In this document: in pieces, positions 1 to 5,282 of the stretch
Layout of the letters: the number at the start of each line of letters is the position of its first letter
Numbering within the stretch: the first letter of the stretch is position 1
Source of the DNA: Methanosarcinales archaeon
GTDB taxonomy: Archaea > Halobacteriota > Methanosarcinia > Methanosarcinales > Methanogasteraceae
Assembly: GCA_030640725.1 (NCBI GenBank)
Contig: DAOWIV010000224.1
Location: 1-5,370 of the forward strand
Direction of reading: 5' to 3'
Length of the DNA stretch: 5,370 nucleotides
Notes under the pieces: model-generated
Database searches by the model: none
The model's input: only the letters and a program-made list of their open reading frames with translations
What the model was told of the DNA's origin: nothing
Translations under genes and position numbers: made by a program

Positions 1-864
1 AAAATAGAAGCGCAGCAGGCTGCCAAACCCCGGAAAAAAGCCGTAACCGCAGAAAAGATCAAAAAGATCGGGATGCCTGAGATCATTGAGCCGGAAGGTG
101 CCGCGGGAGATGAGCTGCTGATACTGGTTGTTGAGGACGACATAGAATCAAACGAACTGCTAACAACCATACTTACCAGTGCGGGATACAGGGTTGCACC
201 TGCATATAATGGCAGAGCGGCACTGGCAATCACAAAGAAACTTAAACCGTTTGCCATCACACTGGATATCATGATGCCGGACATGAGTGGGTGGGATGTG
301 CTGAAGAACCTGAAAGATAATGCCGCGACCCGCGATATTCCTGTGATCGTGATATCGATGTCGGATGAGAAAGATGTAGGGTTTGCGCTGGGTATAGTTG
401 ATTACTTTGTCAAACCGGTTGAAAAGAGTCAGCTCATCGCCACATTGGGCAATCTCAAGGAAACGATTGGGATCGCAGCACCGAAGATACTTGTTGTGGA
501 CGATGAGCCGGATGCTGTTGAATTGATAGCATCGATGATTGAACCAGAGGGGTTTGAGGTGATACGGGCATACAGCGGAGAGGAGGGGATAGATCAGGCG
601 GTTCGCGAGCATCCGGATCTGCTGGTACTCGACCTGATGATGCCTGTTGTAAGCGGATTCGATGTGATCTCAAAACTGAGGACAAATCCTGAAACAGAAG
701 ATATCCCTATCATCATCTGTACTGCAAAGGACCTCACAGCGGAAGATAGGGGACAGCTGAAGAGCGACGTGATCTCAGTTATGCATAAAGGAACGTTTGA
801 TAAAGCGGAACTGATATATGAGCTTAAAAAGGTTACAGTGTTTAAGGAGGAGTTAGGGAAATGA
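1..864 (+). CDS. Tandem-receiver C-terminal part of a probable hybrid histidine kinase (5' end outside window)
   Basis: The reading frame is open from base 1, so the gene starts upstream; the ATG at 73 is internal or at most an alternative start. Numbering from base 1, residues 1-37 are a charged Lys/Ala-rich linker, followed by two CheY-like receiver domains. Receiver 1 (about 38-150) has acidic residues E45-D46-D47, phospho-acceptor D89 in LDIMMPDMSG, S119 and K138 in the YFVKPV motif. Receiver 2 (about 160-280) has D167-D168, phospho-acceptor D211 in LDLMMP, T241 and K263, but the usual Lys-Pro is Lys-Gly (MHKG). Paired receivers with an ALG..DYFVKP segment are common at the C-terminus of hybrid sensor kinases, where they take phosphate from the kinase His. 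I infer that class; the kinase core is not visible, so a free multi-receiver regulator is possible. The stop overlaps the next gene (ATGA), showing an operon. Confidence 0.85.
   Translation, partial: KIEAQQAAKPRKKAVTAEKIKKIGMPEIIEPEGAAGDELLILVVEDDIESNELLTTILTSAGYRVAPAYNGRAALAITKKLKPFAITLDIMMPDMSGWDVLKNLKDNAATRDIPVIVISMSDEKDVGFALGIVDYFVKPVEKSQLIATLGNLKETIGIAAPKILVVDDEPDAVELIASMIEPEGFEVIRAYSGEEGIDQAVREHPDLLVLDLMMPVVSGFDVISKLRTNPETEDIPIIICTAKDLTAEDRGQLKSDVISVMHKGTFDKAELIYELKKVTVFKEELGK
844..852 (+). promoter_or_regulatory. Strong Shine-Dalgarno for the single-domain response regulator
   Basis: AAGGAGGAG lies inside the end of the upstream gene, with its GGAGG core 10 bases before the ATG at 861. 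It fixes that start and shows that the small regulator can be initiated independently despite the 4-base gene overlap. Confidence 0.8.
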
Positions 865-1226
865 CACATATACTGGTTGTTGAAGATAACCCGATGAATA
901 TGGAACTCGCGGTGGATCTCCTGGAAGTGTACGGATACGAGGTAACCGCTGCAGAAGACGGATTTGAAGCGCTTGAACATGTCAAAGATACGAAATTTGA
1001 CCTGATACTCCTGGATATGCAACTTCCCGGAATGGACGGTATCGAAGTGCTTGGAAAACTGAAAGATGACCCCGAGACTGCAAAGATGCCAGTGGTGGCA
1101 CTGACCGCACATGCCATGGCTGGAGATGCGGAGCGGTTCATCGAAGCCGGATGTGCCGGGTACATCCCCAAACCGATCGATGTCCATCAATTCAAGCCAA
1201 CGGTTGCACAGTATCTGGACAGATAG
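861..1226 (+). CDS. Single-domain CheY/DivK-like response regulator
   Basis: A 121-residue protein made of one receiver domain and nothing else. The acidic pocket is E8-D9, the phospho-acceptor is D52 in LLDMQLPGMDG, and the switch residues are T82 (ALTAHAM) and K104 (IPKPID). The segment MAGDAERFIEAGCAGYIPKPI is of the kind common in receivers that act as phosphorelay carriers or in hybrid kinases. It lacks a DNA-binding output and so should work by protein contact or phosphotransfer. It overlaps the preceding gene by ATGA and has its own strong ribosome site. Its partners are presumably the hybrid kinase upstream and the MetOD1 regulator downstream, which is inferred from gene order only. 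Confidence 0.92.
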   Translation: MTHILVVEDNPMNMELAVDLLEVYGYEVTAAEDGFEALEHVKDTKFDLILLDMQLPGMDGIEVLGKLKDDPETAKMPVVALTAHAMAGDAERFIEAGCAGYIPKPIDVHQFKPTVAQYLDR

Positions 1227-1246
1227 ATGTGGTAGATAGGTGGATC

Positions 1247-2098
1247 ATGGCTGAAGAGGCGAGACAAAAGATACTGGCTGTGGACGATGAGCCGATGAAC
1301 GTGGAACTGCTGGACGGCTATCTATCGCTTGACTACGATATCATCTCCGCGTACAGCGGCGAGGAGGCTCTCGAGGCTGTGAAGGCTGAGAAGCCTGACC
1401 TCATACTGCTCGACATTATGATGCCGGGGATGGACGGCTACGAGGTTAGCAGGGCATTGAAAGAAGATCCTGCGACCCGATTTACACCAATCATCATGGT
1501 GACTGCGCTCTCTGATGTCAATGACCGGATAAAAGGGAGTGATGCAGGCTCAGATGAGTTTCTTACGAAGCCTGTTGACAAAACAGAACTCCTGTCAAGG
1601 GTAAAGGCGCTTCTGCACACCAAGTGCCTGCATGACAATCTTTTATCAGAACGCGACGTGCTGGATATGCAGAACCGCATACGTAGTATTTTGACTGCGA
1701 TAATCCCAACACTGCTCCAGCCACTTCCTCCCGATCAAAAAAAGATTCTGATCCACCAGATGACCGAGATGGTTGAGAAGACCGTCGTTGAGATGTATCC
1801 GTTCGATGAGGAGAAGCTCGACCAAGCAAGCGTCGGAATTATCTGCGCCAGTGTGATGAATCAACTTGGCGGGAGTTTTACCGCTGAAGATGCGGGTGGC
1901 AGTGTGCCCGGCGTGGTCAGGGGAATCGTGTGCCCGTGGGGTGCGGATGAAGCCCGCAGAAACCCGATCCTATGCAATCTCACGAGAGGCATATTCTCAA
2001 GGATAGCTGCGAGAGCTCATGAAGAGTTAGAGGTTGCGGTGCTTGCGACCATCGGAAACGGGGATGAGTCCTGCGTTTTTGAGATCGGGTATACGTGA
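1247..2098 (+). CDS. Response regulator with receiver and MetOD1-like methanogen output domain
   Basis: A 283-residue protein. The ATG at 1247 is chosen because the receiver fold begins directly after it (RQKILAVDDEP) and an AGGTGG at 1238-1243 precedes it; the open frame upstream overlaps the previous gene and encodes no receiver-like sequence. Receiver residues are D13-D14, phospho-acceptor D56 (LLDIMMPGMDGYE), T86 and K108 (FLTKPVD). After a helical linker (about 120-150) comes a roughly 130-residue C-terminal domain with CPWG (C229) and NPILCNLTRG (C243), plus C276 near the end. This Cys-Pro-Trp/Asn-Pro-x-x-Cys pattern and its place behind a receiver resemble MetOD1, an output domain described in response regulators of methanogenic archaea whose biochemical activity is unknown to me. 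The cysteines could bind a metal or sense redox state, which is inference. It is the last gene of the signalling operon, 20 bases behind the single-domain receiver. Confidence 0.85.
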   Translation: MAEEARQKILAVDDEPMNVELLDGYLSLDYDIISAYSGEEALEAVKAEKPDLILLDIMMPGMDGYEVSRALKEDPATRFTPIIMVTALSDVNDRIKGSDAGSDEFLTKPVDKTELLSRVKALLHTKCLHDNLLSERDVLDMQNRIRSILTAIIPTLLQPLPPDQKKILIHQMTEMVEKTVVEMYPFDEEKLDQASVGIICASVMNQLGGSFTAEDAGGSVPGVVRGIVCPWGADEARRNPILCNLTRGIFSRIAARAHEELEVAVLATIGNGDESCVFEIGYT

Positions 2099-2105
2099 GT
2101 TTTAC

Positions 2106-2172
2106 GTACTTACTCGAGTATTGTGTGGATATCCACATAAAACCACAACTTATCCGAGTATGTACCAGTTTT
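2106..2172 (+). terminator. Probable transcription terminator in the convergent gap
   Basis: GTACTTACTCG (2106-2116) pairs with CGAGTATGTAC (2155-2165) at 10 of 11 positions. Between the arms is a perfect 14-base palindrome TGTGGATATCCACA (2124-2137). A TTTT run follows at 2169-2172, as expected for termination of the + strand signalling operon. The 100-base gap between the two convergent genes contains no coding frame I can support. Archaeal termination depends mainly on T-runs, so the hairpin may not be needed; the palindrome could instead be a protein-binding site. Confidence 0.4.
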
Positions 2173-2197
2173 ACGCCATACGACATCAAGCAGGTCC

Positions 2198-2755
2198 CTA
2201 AAACGGAATTCCCCAGAGAGGATGCCACTTTTCCAGCTCTTTTTCGAGGGGAAGTTCATTCTCCATCGTTGATCGTATTCTAAATTCGAGGTTGTTGTCT
2301 CTTTCCATTTTCCGCCCCTTCAACGGGGCAAATGGGTAAAAAGTGCCTTCCTTGTAACTATATATCAAATACACGCCTTTAAAAGCAAAAATCGAGCAGA
2401 GAAGCCGCTCTTCAAAGTCGTGTTCGATAACAGTCTCGCTTATCAGGTGTGTGGTGGTGATAAGATCCTCAAAATCGTCATCGCTCAGGATAATCCACGC
2501 ATAATTGTATTCGTCCGTCTGGAACTGGCAGGCGGTTCCGGATTCAGATGCGCTGAGCCTGAGCAGCTCCTTAAGATCGTTTTCAAGTTCAGAGAACCGC
2601 GATGATTCAACCGGCTTGAAACAGATGCCGGATTTGCCAGCCGGCGCAAAGCCCATCACCTCCATCGCCAGATATGCGGTCGAAAGTGAGAATAGTGCGT
2701 CTACTTTTGGTTTCCTGAGTTTTGTCCTTCCGAGGAGCGAATCCAGAAATTTCAT
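2198..2755 (-). CDS. pspAB: PspA-associated protein PspAB
   Basis: A 185-residue soluble protein with no signal peptide or membrane segment. It matches the PspAB family pattern as I know it: an N-terminal MKFLDSLLGRTK..KPKVDALF, DEYNYAW (81-87), YKEGTFYPFAP (134-144), RDNNLEFRIR (152-161) and a final EKWHPLWGIP (175-184). PspAB is named for its association with phage-shock/envelope-stress loci and is often next to htpX in archaea and actinobacteria; its molecular activity is not established to my knowledge. The start codon overlaps the htpX stop (ATGA) and only a weak purine stretch precedes it, so translation is probably coupled to htpX. Function is inferred from context: an accessory or regulator of the protease or of PspA-type membrane maintenance. 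No pspA lies in this window. The stop is TAG. Confidence 0.9.
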   Translation of the reverse strand: MKFLDSLLGRTKLRKPKVDALFSLSTAYLAMEVMGFAPAGKSGICFKPVESSRFSELENDLKELLRLSASESGTACQFQTDEYNYAWIILSDDDFEDLITTTHLISETVIEHDFEERLLCSIFAFKGVYLIYSYKEGTFYPFAPLKGRKMERDNNLEFRIRSTMENELPLEKELEKWHPLWGIPF

Positions 2756-3630
2756 GCCATTTCCATCTGTCTGGAGATCTTTTCGAGCGCTGCAACCCTC
2801 TTTTCGAGCGACGGGTGCGTGGAGAATAACGCCATGACCGTGCTTCCGGATATCGCGGGTATGATGTAGAATGCGTTCATTCCCTCGGCTTTTCGCAGGT
2901 CATCGGTTGGTATTCTGCCCATCGCACCGCTGATCTTCTGTAGCGCGCTGACAAGATGGGATGGGTGACCTGTGATCACGGCTGCCCCGCGATCAGCAGC
3001 GAACTCCCGGTACCGTGAGAGCGCCCGTATCAGGAGGGAGCTGACGATCCATACGGCGATCGAGGCGATCCACGCAATCATAATCTGACCGCCCCCGCGT
3101 CGGTTCCCCCCGCCAAAGAATATCAGGTATCTGACCAAAAAGAACGCTATCGTCGAGAAGAAGCTTGCAATGGTGAGTACCATCACGTCCCGGTTCTTTA
3201 CGTGCGTCAGTTCATGTGCAAGCACTGCGGTCAGCTCATTCTGGTTGAGTTTCTGCATAAGCGAGGTTGTAACCGCCACCACCGCTTTTTTGGGGCTGCG
3301 TCCTGTCGCAAACGCGTTTGGAATGCTGCTTTTGACGATTGCCACCTTTGGCTTTGGCAGGTCCGCTTCGATGCACAATCTTGATATGATGCCATGCAAC
3401 TGCGGTTCTTCGCTTTCGCTCACGACGCGAGCGCCTGTGCTCATCAGAACCATTTTGTCCGAGAAATAGTACTGCGCAAAGAGCATAATCCCTGCAACGA
3501 GTATAATCGAGCCAGTGGGGAGTCCCAGATACGCTAATACTGCTATAAATGTGATGTAAACTGCACCAAGTAGAAACATGGTCAGAAACATCCTTGCCGC
3601 AAGTCCGCGATCACGTTGCCATTTTTTCAT
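2752..3630 (-). CDS. htpX: Membrane zinc metalloprotease HtpX (M48 family)
   Basis: A 292-residue integral membrane protease of the M48B family, which degrades damaged membrane proteins during envelope stress. Numbered from the chosen ATG (3630), the zinc site is H139-E140-L-T-H143 in AHELTHVKNRD, and the third ligand is E209 in SRYREFAAD. Two hydrophobic segments (about 14-36 and 40-56) precede the catalytic domain, and two more (about 148-172 and 182-203) lie between HExxH and the third ligand, the usual HtpX layout. The C-terminus carries FSTHPSLEKRVAALEKI, also family-typical. The frame is open to 3714, but those codons read into the candidate insertion-sequence end and look non-coding. 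ATG 3630 (or the adjacent ATG 3633) fits because GGAAGTG ends 6 bases before it. It forms a coupled operon with pspAB. Confidence 0.95.
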   Translation of the reverse strand: MKKWQRDRGLAARMFLTMFLLGAVYITFIAVLAYLGLPTGSIILVAGIMLFAQYYFSDKMVLMSTGARVVSESEEPQLHGIISRLCIEADLPKPKVAIVKSSIPNAFATGRSPKKAVVAVTTSLMQKLNQNELTAVLAHELTHVKNRDVMVLTIASFFSTIAFFLVRYLIFFGGGNRRGGGQIMIAWIASIAVWIVSSLLIRALSRYREFAADRGAAVITGHPSHLVSALQKISGAMGRIPTDDLRKAEGMNAFYIIPAISGSTVMALFSTHPSLEKRVAALEKISRQMEMA

Positions 3631-3636
3631 CATATA

Positions 3637-3643
3637 CACTTCC
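3637..3643 (-). promoter_or_regulatory. Ribosome binding site of htpX
   Basis: GGAAGTG on the - strand lies 6 bases before ATG 3630 and 3 bases before ATG 3633. The better spacing favours 3630 and argues against the longer frame starting at 3714. Confidence 0.55.
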
Positions 3644-3669
3644 GTTCCTGTTGAGTTGATGTTTTCTGC

Positions 3670-3683
3670 ACATAATTCTTTCG
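3670..3683 (-). promoter_or_regulatory. Weak candidate BRE/TATA promoter of htpX
   Basis: On the - strand CGAAAG followed by AATTATGT resembles an archaeal BRE plus a degenerate TATA box. Transcription would begin near 3650, giving a short leader that still contains the GGAAGTG ribosome site. The element lies between htpX and the candidate insertion-sequence end at 3692, so it would survive the insertion. The TATA match is poor and the call rests on position. Confidence 0.3.
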
Positions 3684-3691
3684 ATCCGTAT

Positions 3692-3708
3692 GGCTTTGGG
3701 ACAATATT
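3692..3708 (+). repeat. Candidate left terminal inverted repeat
   Basis: GGCTTTGGGACAATATT, partner of 5048-5064 in inverted orientation (13 of 17 identical). The similarity stops outside the GG, as expected for an element tip. Confidence 0.38.
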
Positions 3709-3709
3709 A

Positions 3710-3833
3710 CTCAACCGACCCGCCCAACCACCCTACAACCGCGTTCTGCAATCTCACCCCGCGATACTGCAGAATGCTTTGAAATATCCTCGGTTGAGCA
3801 GTGCCTCCGCTGATAGTCACTGCAAAAGCAGTG
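3710..3833. other. Region of nested hairpins left of the transposase
   Basis: An outer perfect 9-base inverted repeat, CTCAACCGA (3710-3718) and TCGGTTGAG (3790-3798), encloses a 10-base stem, GCGTTCTGCA (3741-3750) with TGCAGAATGC (3768-3777), which has one G-T pair and a 17-base loop. A separate perfect hairpin follows: CACTGC (3818-3823), loop AAAA, GCAGTG (3828-3833). No coding frame here is convincing; the - strand frame across 3707-3907 has no family features. The structures could be subterminal transposase-binding sites, a structured RNA, or folding that shields the transposase from readthrough. Either strand could be the transcribed one. Confidence 0.4.
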
Positions 3834-3871
3834 GTTAGGTCGTTCATTGGATGAGCGTATGTACCGCTATG

Positions 3872-3879
3872 TTTATATA
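3872..3879 (+). promoter_or_regulatory. Archaeal TATA box of the transposase gene, probably leaderless
   Basis: TTTATATA is centred about 26 bases before the ATG at 3901, so transcription should begin at or next to the start codon. No Shine-Dalgarno is visible in front of the ATG, which agrees with a leaderless archaeal mRNA. Confidence 0.6.
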
Positions 3880-3900
3880 CTTGTTGGTTGATCTCACCGT

Positions 3901-5048
3901 ATGCCATCCAAACAGCGCGGCGATGAACTCAGAAAAATCATCAAGAGTATTCGGGATGGGACATTCAAATACGCGAGTAAAGAGCCAGTAACAACGAACT
4001 GGACGCAATATGACCATGCGCAGATCCACGAGATGGCTGATTACTTAGATAACATAAGAAATCTTGTCGAAGAAGCCGATAGACGGATAAAAGGGAGAAC
4101 GCCGCCCGGAAAACGGGGGCCTGGCAGACCTCCAACTGATCCGGCTGACGTCGCCAAAGCACTACTATTACAAACGTACGCGGACGCATCAAATAGGGCA
4201 GCTGAAGGGCTTTTACTTCTATTCCGGGAGAAATTGAGCATAAGCTGCCATTTTTCTTACAAAACAATAGAACGCGGGTATGATCGAGAGCCCGTAAACA
4301 AAATTTTGGATGAAATCGTAGTAATAATCAATGAAAGTGTAAAGGGCAAAGAAACGACGTTCTCGTTCGATGGCACTGGATTTAGTGCCTCAAATAAGGA
4401 AAATTACGCTGATAAACGGCAAAAACAGAATTCTAAGAAGGGTAATAAGAAAGCAAAGTCTGCAAGCTCTGCGAAAGATGGGCAGGCGGACGACAGTTTT
4501 CCGAAATCGAACTCTGTTGCAAAGATGGGGTTCTCTTATGCTGTTATGGGTGTGGGAGTCCAATATAAATTGATTTCAGGCATGTCCATAAGCCCAGATC
4601 ACTCGATTGGAGAAACTACCATGTTCCCAGAGGCTTTTGGTCAAACACTCGATTGCCACCCCAATCTGAATGGGGTTCTCGGAGATGGTATTTATGGGTG
4701 TAGATGGATTACCGATCTGGTTTCTGGAAATCACGCCACGCCACACTTTCTACCACGCAGTAATGTGACTTTCGATAGCATTGGGGCGACGGGATGGTAT
4801 GATATGCTTTATTCCCTTTGGGAAGATCCTCAGGGGTGGTTAGAAGAGTATCATATGCGTTCGATCTCGGAAACGGTTAATTCAATGGTAAAATGCCGCT
4901 TTGGCGCAGCCGCTCGAGGAAACGGCTTGAATCGCGGAAGGAGACTGAGACGCGGTTGAAGCTTGTGGGGCACAACATCCGAAGAGTGGGGTATCTGGAA
5001 GTGATGGGTAACGTGGTGCCGCACTGGCGCAGGCAGGGGTATACGTGA
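3901..5048 (+). pseudogene. Frameshifted DDE transposase of an archaeal-type insertion sequence
   Basis: The first frame gives 352 residues and ends at 4959. Its parts in order are an N-terminal helical region, a basic AT-hook-like GKRGPGRPP (about 70-78), a helix-turn-helix-like stretch (80-125), and an RNase-H-type catalytic core. Catalytic residues are D157 (FSFDGTGF), D262 (LGDGIYG) and E324 (SISETVNSMVK). A Lys/Ser-rich low-complexity insert (170-205) sits between the first two. After CRFG the frame degenerates into an Arg/Gly-rich tail, while the third frame carries a natural transposase ending: RKRLESRKETETRLKLVGHN, then IRRVGYLEVMG, stopping at 5048. The break lies at about 4905-4919 and is a net loss of one base or gain of two. 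All three catalytic acids precede it, but the C-terminal helix is lost. The family resembles unclassified (ISNCY-like or IS5/IS4-like) archaeal elements; I cannot assign it further. Confidence 0.82.
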
Positions 5049-5064
5049 ATTTCGTCCCAAGACC
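5048..5064 (+). repeat. Candidate right terminal inverted repeat
   Basis: AATTTCGTCCCAAGACC, inverted partner of 3692-3708. It begins on the final base of the transposase stop codon and is followed after 8 bases by the antiporter relic. Confidence 0.4.
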
Positions 5065-5072
5065 GAATTGCG

Positions 5073-5229
5073 CATCATCGCGCCCTCGATCCCACCAGAG
5101 GGTAGCAACGCAGCACCGAAGAGTATGAGTGATAGCTGGTTTATCGTGGAGTACGTAAGCCTCTTTTTCAGGTTATCCTGGCAGAAACGATAGACTGGCG
5201 ACTACCATCGTAAAAATGGCGACATCAGA
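5073..5229 (-). pseudogene. Relic of a proton-antiporter membrane subunit (MrpD/NuoL-M-N type)
   Basis: Read on the - strand, 5182-5229 encodes SDVAIFTMVVASLSFL and, after a single extra base (5181), 5073-5180 encodes QDNLKKRLTYSTINQL followed by SLILFGAALLPSGGIEGAMM. Joined, these reproduce the conserved transmembrane block of the proton-conducting transporter family (Pfam Proton_antipo_M; MrpD, NuoL/M/N, FpoL/M), typically ..SL.AL.QDNLKKRLAYSTISQLSYI..GAALL...GI.GA..HI.NHA. The fragment stops exactly where HI.NHA should follow, close to the candidate insertion-sequence end. Upstream in the first frame there is a stop (TAA, 5239-5241), and the second frame has TAG at 5202-5204, so no intact gene exists. 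About 50 of several hundred codons remain. The joining needs a two-base loss (or one-base gain) in the codon before QDN. Which antiporter subunit it was cannot be told. Confidence 0.7.
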
Positions 5230-5240
5230 GCCACGCCATT
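5212..5240 (-). terminator. Possible terminator of the V4R-like gene
   Basis: On the - strand AATGGCG (5240-5234) pairs with CGCCATT (5221-5215) across a 12-base loop, and the run TTTTT (5216-5212) overlaps and follows the stem. It lies 43 bases after the stop of the gene at the right edge. It also overlaps the coding relic of the antiporter, so the inverted repeat could be incidental. Confidence 0.4.
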
Positions 5241-5282
5241 AGATGTAGCACACCACCACCGCTCCAACAAGCAGATACGAGA

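Larger units (their letters stand above)
3692..5064 (+). mobile_element. Candidate insertion sequence with imperfect terminal inverted repeats
   Basis: GGCTTTGGGACAATATT at 3692-3708 matches the reverse complement of AATTTCGTCCCAAGACC at 5048-5064 at 13 of 17 positions, including an unbroken TTGGGAC core. The right copy begins on the last base of the transposase stop codon, and recognisable antiporter-relic sequence begins only 9 bases beyond it, which agrees with an element boundary there. The left copy lies about 190 bases before the transposase and 60 bases before htpX. I see no convincing target-site duplication. A chance match of this size is possible in a search of this extent, so the left end is less certain than the right. 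Confidence 0.4.

Noticed and set aside
1151..1246. Extended start of the receiver-MetOD1 gene inside the preceding gene
   Set aside because: The extra residues are an out-of-frame reading of the single-domain receiver and show no domain features; ATG 1247 directly precedes the receiver fold.
2087..2098. GGGTATACGTGA shared by the ends of the MetOD1 gene (2087-2098) and the transposase (5037-5048)
   Set aside because: One 12-base match is expected about once by chance among all pairs in a window of this size, and the flanks do not extend it convincingly.
2314..2329. GCCCC/GGGGC hairpin
   Set aside because: It lies inside pspAB and encodes the conserved FAPLKG region, so coding constraint explains it.
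3631..3714. Extended htpX start at 3714
   Set aside because: The extra 28 residues are polar and unlike HtpX N-termini, the start would be TTG inside the candidate element, and the ribosome site fits ATG 3630.
3707..3907. - strand frame of 66 codons upstream of htpX
   Set aside because: It has no family features or ribosome site, overlaps the transposase start and runs through the nested hairpins. It is probably an open frame by chance.
4900..4925. Programmed -1 frameshift in the transposase
   Set aside because: The sequence around the break has no X-XXY-YYZ slippery heptamer in the first frame, and the shift would come after the whole catalytic core, unlike known programmed sites in insertion sequences. 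A mutation or sequence error is simpler.
4851..5072. - strand frame opposite the transposase end
   Set aside because: This part is antisense to the transposase; only the portion above 5073 has meaning, as the antiporter relic.
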